A DNA stretch of 64,000 nucleotides from Daphnia pulex (GCF_021134715.1 NC_060019.1:6572001-6636000); one strand, 5' to 3'. Shown: positions 48,545 through 58,441, numbered from the stretch's first letter. A program made the numbers and translations. Notes: generated from the sequence alone by a model not told the origin.

Positions 48545-49652
48545 TCTTCCTGGTTGTGTAGCTCTTCAAGAGCTGTTGACTGGGGAAAAGGAGATGAAAT
48601 AGAGAATTAATTTAATTTTTTTTTTTTTTTTCGATCACTTATCGACTGATTTGCCCGTTTCCTTTTCCTGTTTTCCTTGGGGTTTCGTGGAACGGATGAG
48701 TTTCCGTTTTTTGTTTCCACTTTGTTTGAAATCCCTTGGATGTATCTGAAAAAGAATCGATTTAAATTTGGAGCTAGGGTAATACCCAGGCTCCTGCAAA
48801 AATCCGGGCTGGATGACTCAATTAAGTGAATCTGGTTTTTTTCTGTTGTTGGTGGCGCCACTTGCGGCGTGCCACTACACTTTGCGAGAGAGGAAATAAA
48901 GTTTTTTTTTTTTTGGTGGCGCCCCTTGCGGCGTGCCACTACACTGAGCGTGAGCGAGAAATAATTTTTTTTTTTTTTTTTGTTGGTGGCGCCCCTTGCG
49001 GCGTGCCACTACAGTGAGCGTGAGAGAGAAATAGTTTTTTTTTTTTTCGTTTGGATGCACCGATGTTTCGGGATCCTATGTAAGAGGGTTTTTTTTCTTT
49101 TTTTTTTTAAGGAAGGACAGATGGACAGAGAATATTCATTCAATAATTGTATTTAGCGGTTGTTTTGGAGACCTTTCGGCTCCTCTGTGAATGTTGAGAG
49201 AAAGAGAAAGATTATTTCTGACTCGATACCATCAGCAAGCGAAGAATGGATACGGGAGGACACACGTGCAATGAAAAGAGGAGACGAAATCCCAGTAGTT
49301 TAGCCCAGGCCGATCTATGGGCCAGAGGTTGGGACGGCGTGTTCAATGGCCGCCCCCTCAGGCTAGCCCGACAACGAAAGGCACAAAAAAGTCGAAAGAA
49401 AAAAAATGGAATTTTTGGGCATAGGTTCCCCCCTTTTCTACGTCTTTTTTGTTTTTACAATTTAGTAGTTTTAGTTTGGGCAGATTTTAACCACCCAACA
49501 ACAAAAGAAAGAAACAAAGATAAACGTTTGGGGGGTCTAGAATTGTGTAGCCCCAACCGGCTTCACAATTTTGAGTTTTGAGTGAGTTGATTTGAGTGAT
49601 TTGAGAGGGAGGACACGGTTATGCACTGGGTTAAAAACCGTTCGAAGGACCA
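47890..49652 (-). mobile_element. Partial BEL/Pao internal region (gag start plus 5' leader)
   Basis: Identical by eye to 55344-57106 of the full element (offset 7,454), including homopolymer lengths such as a T16 run. It holds the primer-binding-site-like sequence (49638-49652), the leader with hairpin repeats, and the first about 217 codons of the polyprotein (48544-47890), then stops at the junction with CNTD1 sequence. It shares the LTR at 49653-49963 with the complete element, giving a partial tandem array. Confidence 0.85.
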
Positions 49653-49963
49653 TGTAGAAAATGTAATAGGGATGTTCGGCGTGTCGGGCCGTTTACTTAC
49701 AGTTTCCAAGTTGAATAAATTAGACACGAACAAAACCGTGTCTTTTACCTCTCGTCTATTTTAACACACTGAATATTGTACAGTAAATTGGGGGGGAATA
49801 AACAATAGGGGGGTAGGGAAACAACGACTGAATTTGGGGACCAACGACTGAATTTGGGGCCACCTATCGGGGGCCCCCAAGGCAATAGTCGCGTAGGTGC
49901 GCCGGTGTTGTTGTGCGGCGCCCTGATCTCGTCGTCGTCTGTTGGAATGGAATATTCCTAACA
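49653..49963 (-). repeat. 3' LTR (311 bp), shared with a partial second unit
   Basis: Bounded by TG...CA (minus strand TGTTAGG to CTACA). It matches 57107-57417. It is flanked on one side by the end of pol and the purine tract, and on the other by a primer-site-like sequence, so it serves as 3' LTR of one unit and 5' LTR of the next. Confidence 0.85.
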
Positions 49964-52900
49964 CACTCCCCACCAGAGCCCGTAGCATCCGGCTCGACAT
50001 CTTCGACGACGTCTTCCGGTTCTTCGGGAGCTGGCATAGCGTCTCCGATAGCGAGATCGATTTCTGGTTCTGGCAGAGTTGGATTTGGATCCTCTTCCGG
50101 CTCCTGGATCGGTTCCGGATTTCCAATTTCGACGTCTTCGGCGAGATCTTCTCGCAGCTCTATAGGGTGAAGACATTGAATGGCTCTATTAATTAAATTA
50201 CCATTTGGAATCTTGAGCATGACAGAACGGATGAGTCCGTCGCGGCTTGGAATCAGTTCCTTCACTACTCCGGTAGACCACATGAGTCGTTTGGAGTGTT
50301 CGTCGTGGATAACAACGACTTCTCCTAGGCGGATCTTCCTTCCGGATTTTCCTTTGGAGTGGAAGTTGTCTAGTTGGAGTAGATAATCGTCGACGAATCT
50401 AGCACAGATGTCAGCGACATATTCCCTCCTGTTCTTGTCCATCTCTTGTAGTACGATGCTGGTCGATGTAGGATCCAGCAAGTTAACGGCTGGCTCCGGA
50501 TCGGCACGAGTAGAACGTCTGTTGTTTAGAAATTGGTTAGGAGTTATCGGAAGTGGATCGTCAGCTCCTTCCCCAATATAGCTGAGTGGGCGGGCGTTGA
50601 TTACGCTCTCGATTTCTGCTAAACTCGCTTCCAGTTCCATGTAGTCAAGGCAGGCTCGACCGTTGGAGCGTCGCAGCAGATCCTTGACGCTCCTCACCAT
50701 CCGTTCCCAGAATCCTCCCCACCATGGCGCTAGGCTGGCGGAAAATATCCAAAGGGTTTTTCTGGACGCGAGAAAGTCTTGAATGATGGGATCGGCGTGA
50801 ATAGTTCTCAGGAATCGGTCGACACATCGGAACGTTTGCGCGTTGTCCGAATACATCACTGAGACGGGTCCTCGTCTAGCTGCGAATTTTCGAAAGGCTA
50901 GTAAGAAGGAACGCGCCGTCATATCGGGTAGTAGTTCCAAGTGAACCGCTCGAGTGACTGCACACGTAAAAAGACAAACATAACTTTTAAGATGGTTCGT
51001 TTTCTTAGCTTTAGTTGTTGTTATTAAGATGTCTTGGATTTCGACATCTTCTTCGACTGAATCCTCTTCGCCTACGATTAGAGCTTCGATTGGAGCGTCT
51101 CCTTCAGCGGGTGGCTCCTCGATTCGCTCTTCAGTTGGATCGTCTGCTGGCGTCGGATCCTGGACGCTTGGTGGAGCTTTCCTTTTCTTCCTTCGCTGTG
51201 CTGGTTTGTACAGCAGTGGTCCAGCGAAATCGACTCCTGTAACGTGAAAAGATTGCGCATGTTTGAGTCGGTTTAAAGGAAGAGGGGCTGCTAGTTCTTG
51301 CTGTCGTCCTTTAACTATCCAGAATTTTTCTTTTAACTCGGATAGTGTTACTTTTGCTCCTGCATGTAGTAGTGACTCGTGTTTGTCTGTAATTAAGAAA
51401 GTGATTACTATATGTGATGCAGGAAGCAAAATTGGGGGATCGATGTTTCTATCTCTTAGGGCAAGTGATACTCTCCCATGGATTCGAACGAGACGGTCTC
51501 TGGCGTCCCAGATTGGAAAAAGTGCAGCGATTTTCTCCTTGGGCTGGATTGTGTTGTCTAACTGTAGCGATTCAAACGCCTTAGGATACCGCTCTCGTTG
51601 GAGCTGTCTGTAGATCGTTAGTTCCGCTTCATCCAGCTCCTCTCTGGATAATCTTGTAATCCGGATAACTTTTCCACTTCCTTTTCCATCTGGTCCAATT
51701 GCCTTTATCGACTCCATTCGTTCTGGACCGGGAGGTCTGAGCTTCTTTTGACTCCTGCTGAGGAATCGTGAGACCCAGGCTGTACGTCTTAACAGTCGAT
51801 TCCAGGTGGAAATTTTGTCGAGATTCCAGTCGACGGAGGCTGTTGGAATTGCGATGGCTGCTGTTGTGCTGACCGTCGTACTCCTAGCTTCCGATTCCAT
51901 TTCGGACTGGATTGTTTGTGGAATTTGGTCGTTGGGAGAATCTGGCCATTCCGTTTCTTCTCCTTTGAGCCAAATCGGGCCGTTCCACCAAAGAGTTGAG
52001 GTTACCAGCGTTGGCGCTGGCGCTCCCCGCGAGGCAAGATCGGCCGGATTTTGGAGACCTGGACAGTGTCTCCACCACTCGGGTTGTGAAAATTTTCGTA
52101 TCGTCTCCACTTGGTTTCGGACGAATGGTTTCCATTTGTTCGGCTCTCCTCTAATCCATCCTAGTGCAACCAAGGAGTCTGACCAGTAGATAGTTCTCCA
52201 ATACTGGACTTGCATTGCATTTTTTACGACTTCACCTAAACGTACGGCTAAAAGTGAGCTCAGCAGTTCTAAACGCGGTAAAGTTACTTTTTTCTTAGGT
52301 AGGGGTGCAACTCTCGTTTTGCTGGCCAGTAGGATGATGAGTGGATCTTCTTGTCCTTTTTGGAGTCGGGCGTAGGCTACGGCTCCATACGCTGCTTCAG
52401 AAGCGTCTCCGAAGACGTGTATTTCGTGAGAAGTGACTTTTTCGGATAGTCCGATCCATCGTGGAATTTGTAGTTCGGTGAAATCGGCGAGACCAGTCAT
52501 CACTATCTTCCAAGATTTTTGGATATCGGCTGGCGCTGCTTGGTCCCAACCTATCTCCGAGATACTGAGTATCTTTCTTTTGGTGATTTCCGATCCCACT
52601 TCTTCTACTGCTTGGATGATGGATGCTGGGTTGAATTTGAACGAATCGGATCCGGTGTCCCACCGGATTCCTAACACCTTCTGTTGGCCGTCCAAGGCTG
52701 GGGAGAGTAGGCCTACGACTTGATTCGACAGTCCTTTCTCCTTCAGGTGTTGTTTGAGGTCTTCGTTGTTGGTTGCCCAGCTTCTCATGTTGAGTTGGGC
52801 GTCACTAAAGATCTCGTCCGTCTCATCGACTCTTTTCTTGGCGATTGATAAATTGTTTGCTCCGCCGAGGTAATCGTCAACGTACAAACTTTCTTCCAGC

Positions 52901-55900
52901 TGTTGAATAGTTTCTGGAAAACGAGACTTTAGTGATTTGAAATGTTTGTTAATTGTAACACGTAGGAGAAAGGGGCTAGAACTAAGGCCAAAGGGCACTC
53001 TCTTCCACTTGTAGGCAATAAGAGGCGATCCAGCCACTGCTGGATCCCTGGGCCATAAAAACCTGATTGCTTCAGCATCTTCCGGCTGCAGGGCGATGTT
53101 TAGAAAGGCTTTTTCTATGTCGGCGATCCAGGCAATCTCGTACTTTCTGAAGCGTAATAGCACTGATAGGAGATCGGGATTGAGATTTGGTCCGGTCTCC
53201 AACACGTCGTTCAGACTTGGGCCGAATTTCGTTTTTGCTGCTCCATCAAAGACGGGTCTGATTTTCGTCGTTGATTTGTCGCCTCTGAAGATCGGATGAT
53301 GTGGGAGATAGGTGTGAAGCTCTTCGTAGTCCATGTTCGCCTCCTCGACGAATTTGCTGTCGATGAGCTTTTGGATTTCTGCGTGGTAATTCACCAAATC
53401 TCCTGGATTTTTTCTCAATCTTGTTATTGTGCTCTCCACTCTTCCGGTGGCCAACGGGAGATTTTTCTGAAGTCTCCACTTGTCAGTTGTCCAAGGGATC
53501 GGTGTACAGTATCTTCCATCTGGCCATCTCGTTATTTTTTCGTCAAAGAAATCGAAGCGATCATCCGATTCCACTGCATCAGCGCCTTCAAGGTTCGCAA
53601 AATTTTCTATTTTCCAGAAAAGAGAAAGGTCGAAATTAGCAGCAACTTGTTCTTCCTTCTCAAACCATTTACTATCTTCTTCTCCGCTGGATCCGATTGG
53701 GGCATCTGAGAATGACGCTCCTATTGGCGTAGTTTGGGGACTGGCCGTTCCAGTCTCCTTTTCCATCGGAGTTTTGTTTGCTTGAGTTGAAAGGATTTTT
53801 CTTTTTTGGCTACTTGTCGCGAATGTTGACGTAATCTGTGGAATCGGGTAACTTGATGTTAAAATTAAATTTTGGATTACTTGAGTTCCTGTCTTCGATT
53901 TTGCTTCTTGAGATGGTCCAGCAATCATTCTTCCGAGTTTCGTTTGAAACGCGCGCAATCCGCATGGACTCTGTATGGCGGCTTCATTCGACATGATCTG
54001 GAACATCTGGTCCATTCCGACTAAAATTCCAATTGGCTGATCTTCGGTGTGTGCCATCTCGAATCTGTCGTCGGCCAATTTTTCGTTTTGGATCCAGAGG
54101 CTGTTTGCAAATTCGGATCCTACGTACGGGCCGGTATCTGAAATGTGATCCGATTCTAAAGCCATTAGTGTAACTTTTGGGGCGCCTTGCCAGGTGCCCC
54201 TTACTTGCATTTCGACGTTTTTTGTCATTTCGGGCTTGTTGGGTTCCTTTTTCTTAAACACTCTTGTGCTGATGTTTTCCACCGCTACTGTCTTCATGTT
54301 AAGTTGCGATGAGAGTGATTTCAGCACCCAAGAACGATGACTTCCGTCGTCTGCAAATAAAATCGCTCTTGTTTCGTTACCGTTTTGGCCGCTGATGATG
54401 ACTGTTGCCGTTTTCAGCATCAATTGTCCAAAGCTGCTTGCACAGGCTGTGGTTGTCAAAGTTGGATCGCTGGCCACGATTATTGCTGCTGTTGTGGGAT
54501 TGGTGACTCTGACGTCTCCTTTGTCGCAGAGAGCGGTGTGGTGCCTCCCTCCGCACTTGTTGCAGTTCCGGGCGGATGTGCAATCCTTCAGCGCGTGTTT
54601 GTCTCCAAAACAGTTGACGCACCTTTTCAAATCAAAGATTATCTTTTTCCTTTCCGTCAGCCCTTTCGGACATTTTGTCGGCCAGTGAATTTGGCTGCAG
54701 AAGATGCAGGGCCTTTCGCACACAATCCAACTTGGGTTAAATTTAACGTTTTTATTTTTTAAGGCGGATTTAACCTGAGGAGCTGGACTTGCTTTGGCTC
54801 CTACTGCCAATTGTGATGCTGTTGCCGGCTGTGGATTTGCCGGTTTGGGCTGTTTAGGAGCTGGAGACGATTTCTCCTTTTCCACACCTTTGATTCGGTT
54901 GAACCTTTCGGCCGCGTCGATTTGATCTCCAATGAATTTGATGACCATCTCGATGTCCGTTGATTTGTTTGTTGGCGATTTTGCCCATTCTTGTTGGAGC
55001 CTGGTAGGAATTAATTTGATTAATCTTGCTCCGAGGAGTCCGCCAAAGGAACTTGTGGGGACTCCTAACGTTTCCAACGCGCTAATGTGCGATTGGAGAT
55101 TCAGCTGGAAGCTCCTCAGAGCTGGAACGTCGTTCCCGTCCTTTACGGGCTGCAAGGCATCCAGTTTCTCAATGTGCGCGTCGATTAGAACGTCCGTCTT
55201 CCCGTACATCCTTTTCAGTTCGTCGATTGCGACTTGGTAATTCGCATCTGTTAATTCAAGATTGTTAACCAACAGGTACGCCTCACCTTTAAGATATTCC
55301 TTGAGGTAATCGAATTTTTGGACGTTTGAAAGAGATGAAGAGTGGACAGCTGCGTTAAAGGATTCCCAGAATTGGGTCCATTCCAGTACGTCTCCTTTGA
55401 AGTGCTTAATTTGTCGCTGCGGCAATCGTATCGACTGTACGGCTGAAGCTGGGGCTGGTGCTGCCGTCACGTTGATTACTGGCGCGGGAGGTGCCGGAAT
55501 GGCCGCCATGATTTGGGCAATAATTTGCGCCATCTGTGCTTGACTTGTTGCTGGATTTGCTGCTTGATTTGCTGCTTGATTTGCCGCTTGATTTGCTGCT
55601 TGGCTTGTTGCCTGTTGTTGGAAGAGCGCTAACAATCGTTTGTCTCTGTCCTCTTCTTTCTTTGCCTCTTGCTTTTCTTTCACGTCGTCCAACCATTCTT
55701 GCTTCTTCTGCTTGATGATTGATCTTGCTCCAGACACTTCATCTTGAACTTGGAGAAAGGTGTCCAGATCCCCATCAATCTCCTCCTGCGCGGCCTTGGT
55801 CGCTATTAATTTCTCCTTGATTTCTTTTGTTGCGCTTTGGTAGCTTTCGAAGAGACTTTTCAATCTTGTTTCTAAGGTTTCTAGTTCTTTAACATCTTCT

Positions 55901-55998
55901 TGGGCCATTACTTGATTTGCAAATCCGTTGATCCGGGTTATTGCTCTTGTTATGTGGCCTTTGGTGGCTGACCTTGTGTTTTTCATTGACTGAACCAT
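49864..55998 (-). CDS. BEL/Pao gag-pol polyprotein (2044 residues)
   Basis: A single open frame. In order: a Lys/Glu-rich N-terminus; a DUF1759 gag region from about 195 to 360; Cys/His knuckles at about 428-492 (CIFC, CVNC...DC, CNKC...LC); an aspartic-protease-like segment near 545 (DDGS where D-S/T-G is usual); reverse transcriptase with IRPVFDGA near 911 and YVDD at 1039-1042; RNase H with FGDAS near 1191 and WSDS near 1268; and integrase with D1590, D1718 and E1765. Odd points: after the HxxxxH part of the integrase zinc-binding region (about 1530-1545) the expected CxxC pair is missing. About 75 charged residues (Lys/Arg-rich, then Glu/Asp-rich) are inserted between the first core Asp and the next strand. 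The last 33 or so residues are encoded within the 3' LTR. It copies RNA to DNA in a particle and integrates it; activity of this copy is doubtful without the zinc ligands. Confidence 0.9.
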   Translation of the reverse strand: MVQSMKNTRSATKGHITRAITRINGFANQVMAQEDVKELETLETRLKSLFESYQSATKEIKEKLIATKAAQEEIDGDLDTFLQVQDEVSGARSIIKQKKQEWLDDVKEKQEAKKEEDRDKRLLALFQQQATSQAANQAANQAANQAANPATSQAQMAQIIAQIMAAIPAPPAPVINVTAAPAPASAVQSIRLPQRQIKHFKGDVLEWTQFWESFNAAVHSSSLSNVQKFDYLKEYLKGEAYLLVNNLELTDANYQVAIDELKRMYGKTDVLIDAHIEKLDALQPVKDGNDVPALRSFQLNLQSHISALETLGVPTSSFGGLLGARLIKLIPTRLQQEWAKSPTNKSTDIEMVIKFIGDQIDAAERFNRIKGVEKEKSSPAPKQPKPANPQPATASQLAVGAKASPAPQVKSALKNKNVKFNPSWIVCERPCIFCSQIHWPTKCPKGLTERKKIIFDLKRCVNCFGDKHALKDCTSARNCNKCGGRHHTALCDKGDVRVTNPTTAAIIVASDPTLTTTACASSFGQLMLKTATVIISGQNGNETRAILFADDGSHRSWVLKSLSSQLNMKTVAVENISTRVFKKKEPNKPEMTKNVEMQVRGTWQGAPKVTLMALESDHISDTGPYVGSEFANSLWIQNEKLADDRFEMAHTEDQPIGILVGMDQMFQIMSNEAAIQSPCGLRAFQTKLGRMIAGPSQEAKSKTGTQVIQNLILTSSYPIPQITSTFATSSQKRKILSTQANKTPMEKETGTASPQTTPIGASFSDAPIGSSGEEDSKWFEKEEQVAANFDLSLFWKIENFANLEGADAVESDDRFDFFDEKITRWPDGRYCTPIPWTTDKWRLQKNLPLATGRVESTITRLRKNPGDLVNYHAEIQKLIDSKFVEEANMDYEELHTYLPHHPIFRGDKSTTKIRPVFDGAAKTKFGPSLNDVLETGPNLNPDLLSVLLRFRKYEIAWIADIEKAFLNIALQPEDAEAIRFLWPRDPAVAGSPLIAYKWKRVPFGLSSSPFLLRVTINKHFKSLKSRFPETIQQLEESLYVDDYLGGANNLSIAKKRVDETDEIFSDAQLNMRSWATNNEDLKQHLKEKGLSNQVVGLLSPALDGQQKVLGIRWDTGSDSFKFNPASIIQAVEEVGSEITKRKILSISEIGWDQAAPADIQKSWKIVMTGLADFTELQIPRWIGLSEKVTSHEIHVFGDASEAAYGAVAYARLQKGQEDPLIILLASKTRVAPLPKKKVTLPRLELLSSLLAVRLGEVVKNAMQVQYWRTIYWSDSLVALGWIRGEPNKWKPFVRNQVETIRKFSQPEWWRHCPGLQNPADLASRGAPAPTLVTSTLWWNGPIWLKGEETEWPDSPNDQIPQTIQSEMESEARSTTVSTTAAIAIPTASVDWNLDKISTWNRLLRRTAWVSRFLSRSQKKLRPPGPERMESIKAIGPDGKGSGKVIRITRLSREELDEAELTIYRQLQRERYPKAFESLQLDNTIQPKEKIAALFPIWDARDRLVRIHGRVSLALRDRNIDPPILLPASHIVITFLITDKHESLLHAGAKVTLSELKEKFWIVKGRQQELAAPLPLNRLKHAQSFHVTGVDFAGPLLYKPAQRRKKRKAPPSVQDPTPADDPTEERIEEPPAEGDAPIEALIVGEEDSVEEDVEIQDILITTTKAKKTNHLKSYVCLFTCAVTRAVHLELLPDMTARSFLLAFRKFAARRGPVSVMYSDNAQTFRCVDRFLRTIHADPIIQDFLASRKTLWIFSASLAPWWGGFWERMVRSVKDLLRRSNGRACLDYMELEASLAEIESVINARPLSYIGEGADDPLPITPNQFLNNRRSTRADPEPAVNLLDPTSTSIVLQEMDKNRREYVADICARFVDDYLLQLDNFHSKGKSGRKIRLGEVVVIHDEHSKRLMWSTGVVKELIPSRDGLIRSVMLKIPNGNLINRAIQCLHPIELREDLAEDVEIGNPEPIQEPEEDPNPTLPEPEIDLAIGDAMPAPEEPEDVVEDVEPDATGSGGECVRNIPFQQTTTRSGRRTTTPAHLRDYCLGGPR

Positions 55999-57106
55999 TC
56001 TTCCTGGTTGTGTAGCTCTTCAAGAGCTGTTGACTGGGGAAAAGGAGATGAAATAGAGAATTAATTTAATTTTTTTTTTTTTTTTCGATCACTTATCGAC
56101 TGATTTGCCCGTTTCCTTTTCCTGTTTTCCTTGGGGTTTCGTGGAACGGATGAGTTTCCGTTTTTTGTTTCCACTTTGTTTGAAATCCCTTGGATGTATC
56201 TGAAAAAGAATCGATTTAAATTTGGAGCTAGGGTAATACCCAGGCTCCTGCAAAAATCCGGGCTGGATGACTCAATTAAGTGAATCTGGTTTTTTTCTGT
56301 TGTTGGTGGCGCCACTTGCGGCGTGCCACTACACTTTGCGAGAGAGGAAATAAAGTTTTTTTTTTTTTGGTGGCGCCCCTTGCGGCGTGCCACTACACTG
56401 AGCGTGAGCGAGAAATAATTTTTTTTTTTTTTTTTGTTGGTGGCGCCCCTTGCGGCGTGCCACTACAGTGAGCGTGAGAGAGAAATAGTTTTTTTTTTTT
56501 TCGTTTGGATGCACCGATGTTTCGGGATCCTATGTAAGAGGGTTTTTTTTCTTTTTTTTTTTAAGGAAGGACAGATGGACAGAGAATATTCATTCAATAA
56601 TTGTATTTAGCGGTTGTTTTGGAGACCTTTCGGCTCCTCTGTGAATGTTGAGAGAAAGAGAAAGATTATTTCTGACTCGATACCATCAGCAAGCGAAGAA
56701 TGGATACGGGAGGACACACGTGCAATGAAAAGAGGAGACGAAATCCCAGTAGTTTAGCCCAGGCCGATCTATGGGCCAGAGGTTGGGACGGCGTGTTCAA
56801 TGGCCGCCCCCTCAGGCTAGCCCGACAACGAAAGGCACAAAAAAGTCGAAAGAAAAAAAATGGAATTTTTGGGCATAGGTTCCCCCCTTTTCTACGTCTT
56901 TTTTGTTTTTACAATTTAGTAGTTTTAGTTTGGGCAGATTTTAACCACCCAACAACAAAAGAAAGAAACAAAGATAAACGTTTGGGGGGTCTAGAATTGT
57001 GTAGCCCCAACCGGCTTCACAATTTTGAGTTTTGAGTGAGTTGATTTGAGTGATTTGAGAGGGAGGACACGGTTATGCACTGGGTTAAAAACCGTTCGAA
57101 GGACCA
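55999..57106 (-). other. Retrotransposon 5' leader with three tandem hairpin units
   Basis: The 1.1-kb untranslated leader between the 5' LTR and the gag start. At about 56302-56470 three units, each with GGTGGCGCC, a short C/T-rich spacer and GGCGTGCCACTACA, are separated by T runs. Each can fold as a GTGGC-GCC / GGC-GTGCCAC hairpin. The copy at about 48848-49016 is the same. Short open frames across the leader on either strand are probably not genes. Confidence 0.75.
57092..57106 (-). other. Primer-binding-site-like sequence
   Basis: TGGTCCTTCGAACGG on the minus strand starts right after the CA end of the 5' LTR, the position of a tRNA primer site. I did not match it to a particular tRNA. 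The duplicate is at 49638-49652. Confidence 0.6.
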
Positions 57107-57417
57107 TGTAGAAAATGTAATAGGGATGTTCGGCGTGTCGGGCCGTTTACTTACAGTTTCCAAGTTGAATAAATTAGACACGAACAAAACCGTGTCTTTT
57201 ACCTCTCGTCTATTTTAACACACTGAATATTGTACAGTAAATTGGGGGGGAATAAACAATAGGGGGGTAGGGAAACAACGACTGAATTTGGGGACCAACG
57301 ACTGAATTTGGGGCCACCTATCGGGGGCCCCCAAGGCAATAGTCGCGTAGGTGCGCCGGTGTTGTTGTGCGGCGCCCTGATCTCGTCGTCGTCTGTTGGA
57401 ATGGAATATTCCTAACA
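57107..57417 (-). repeat. 5' LTR of the BEL/Pao element (311 bp)
   Basis: TG...CA ends, and matches 49653-49963 with no difference noticed. Its outer edge abuts CTCCC and then CNTD1-like exon 2 sequence. Confidence 0.88.
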
Positions 57418-57422
57418 CTCCC
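57418..57422. repeat. Target-site duplication CTCCC at the occupied site
   Basis: Five bases directly after the LTR end. They equal the empty site at 46940-46944. BEL/Pao elements usually duplicate 4-6 bp. Confidence 0.75.
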
Positions 57423-58368
57423 ATCCTATGGGAGAAAGTAACCTCTCCCCACCATCTGTCTTTGGTATTGTTTACAAGTGGTGCCAAAAACTGAAGCAAC
57501 CTGTCGGCGTTTCTTATCGCACCGTTGAACTCTATGAAAGGTTTTCCCGATCCTATTGCTCTCAAACATTTTATCCGAAAACTGCAGTCAACAAATCAGA
57601 ATTCGTAACGGCAAAGAAAATTTCCTTTCAAGAAATTCATACAACATTTAGGCATCAGTCGTTACTGCACCTCGTTTCTTGCCTTCAAATCGCCTCTAAA
57701 CTGGAAAACGGTTACAAGGTTTAATCGCCTAATAATACTTAAAACTACTATATCTAATCAAAGATTTACCTTCCGCAGGTAGTAACAGTGAAGGATGCGG
57801 TTGACCTTCTCCAGCAGTCCAAAAGACCCAGCGATCGTTCCACCATTGTGAATTCAGAGGTCCTAGTTCTCGTCACACTTAATCACGAAGTATTGATATT
57901 TTAAGGATTATTGTACTGTTATTCAACGCTAGTTATCTACTAGGTTGACCTTCCACCAATCAACGACTTCCTCGACACCTTTATCTGTCAGTTGATAAGG
58001 GTTTTAAAAAAGAAACCAGCACTGGCAAAGATCAAGCAGTTACTTTTGAAGGTTGACGAGATTCATCAAGTATCTATGGATTTCATCCGCGCCATATACT
58101 TTGATCAGCAGGTGATTATTGGGCGAATAGTTGCTGGTCTTCGTCTTGATGAATCCGCCAAAGGATTAATTAGGTAGCAGTCTGAATTGAAACTGAATTT
58201 GTTGTTTCTTCATTAGCCTGTTACTTTACTTTATAGTGAGAAAGGAATTTATGATTTCCACCGAGTTCAGTCTGACAAAGTTTTGCTGGCTGCTGGAGCG
58301 ATCACTGCCGCTGTATTTATTATTCAACCAAACGCTGTTTCTGATGTTCTGCGAGAACTTCACATACG
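57418..58368 (+). repeat. 951-bp exact duplication of CNTD1-like exons (copy 2)
   Basis: Partner of 46940-47890. After 58368 the native gene continues, whereas copy 1 switches to gag sequence. Confidence 0.85.
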
Positions 58369-58441
58369 AACAGGAGCCTATCCATCAGAAGTGGCCGTGG
58401 TTTCTTCCTTGTTGGTCGGTCATCTAGAGCCGATTGTATAA

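Larger units (their letters stand above)
49653..57417 (-). mobile_element. Complete BEL/Pao LTR retrotransposon, 7,765 bp
   Basis: On the minus strand the element starts at 57417 with TGTTAGG and ends at 49653 with CTACA. The two 311-bp LTRs appear identical, implying a recent insertion. A primer-binding-site-like TGGTCCTTCGAACGG (57106-57092) follows the 5' LTR directly; I recall similar sequences at this place in other arthropod BEL elements. A purine-rich tract (GGTGGGGAGTG) precedes the 3' LTR. One long uninterrupted frame encodes gag-pol. The 5' side has the target duplication CTCCC (57418-57422). The 3' side does not join flanking DNA but a second, partial internal region. The element lies antisense in a CNTD1-like gene. 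Confidence 0.9.
57418..58441 (+). pseudogene. CNTD1: CNTD1-like cyclin gene, right copy, 5' end missing
   Basis: Begins inside exon 2 at the retrotransposon target site and continues with exon 2 to 57718, exon 3 (57779-57889), exon 4 (57944-58173) and exon 5 (58237-58441), ending at TAA 58439-58441. It keeps the native C-terminus (HIRTGAYPSEVAVVSSLLVG and on to EPIV) that the left copy lost, but has no exon 1 and lacks the first 91 bases of exon 2. Combined reading of the left exons 1-4 and this exon 5 gives 1047 nt (348 residues), near the length of vertebrate CNTD1. In an occupied allele, transcription from the normal promoter would have to cross the whole element. Confidence 0.8.

Noticed and set aside
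48607..48939. 110-codon Lys-rich frame in the retrotransposon leader, repeated at 56061-56393
   Set aside because: It begins in the hairpin repeats and ends in a poly-A/T run. Leader frames are likely chance; the duplicate copy is not independent evidence.
49246..49581. 111-codon plus-strand frame across the leader, repeated at 56700-57035
   Set aside because: Antisense to the element, with no motif. It is duplicated only because the element block is duplicated.
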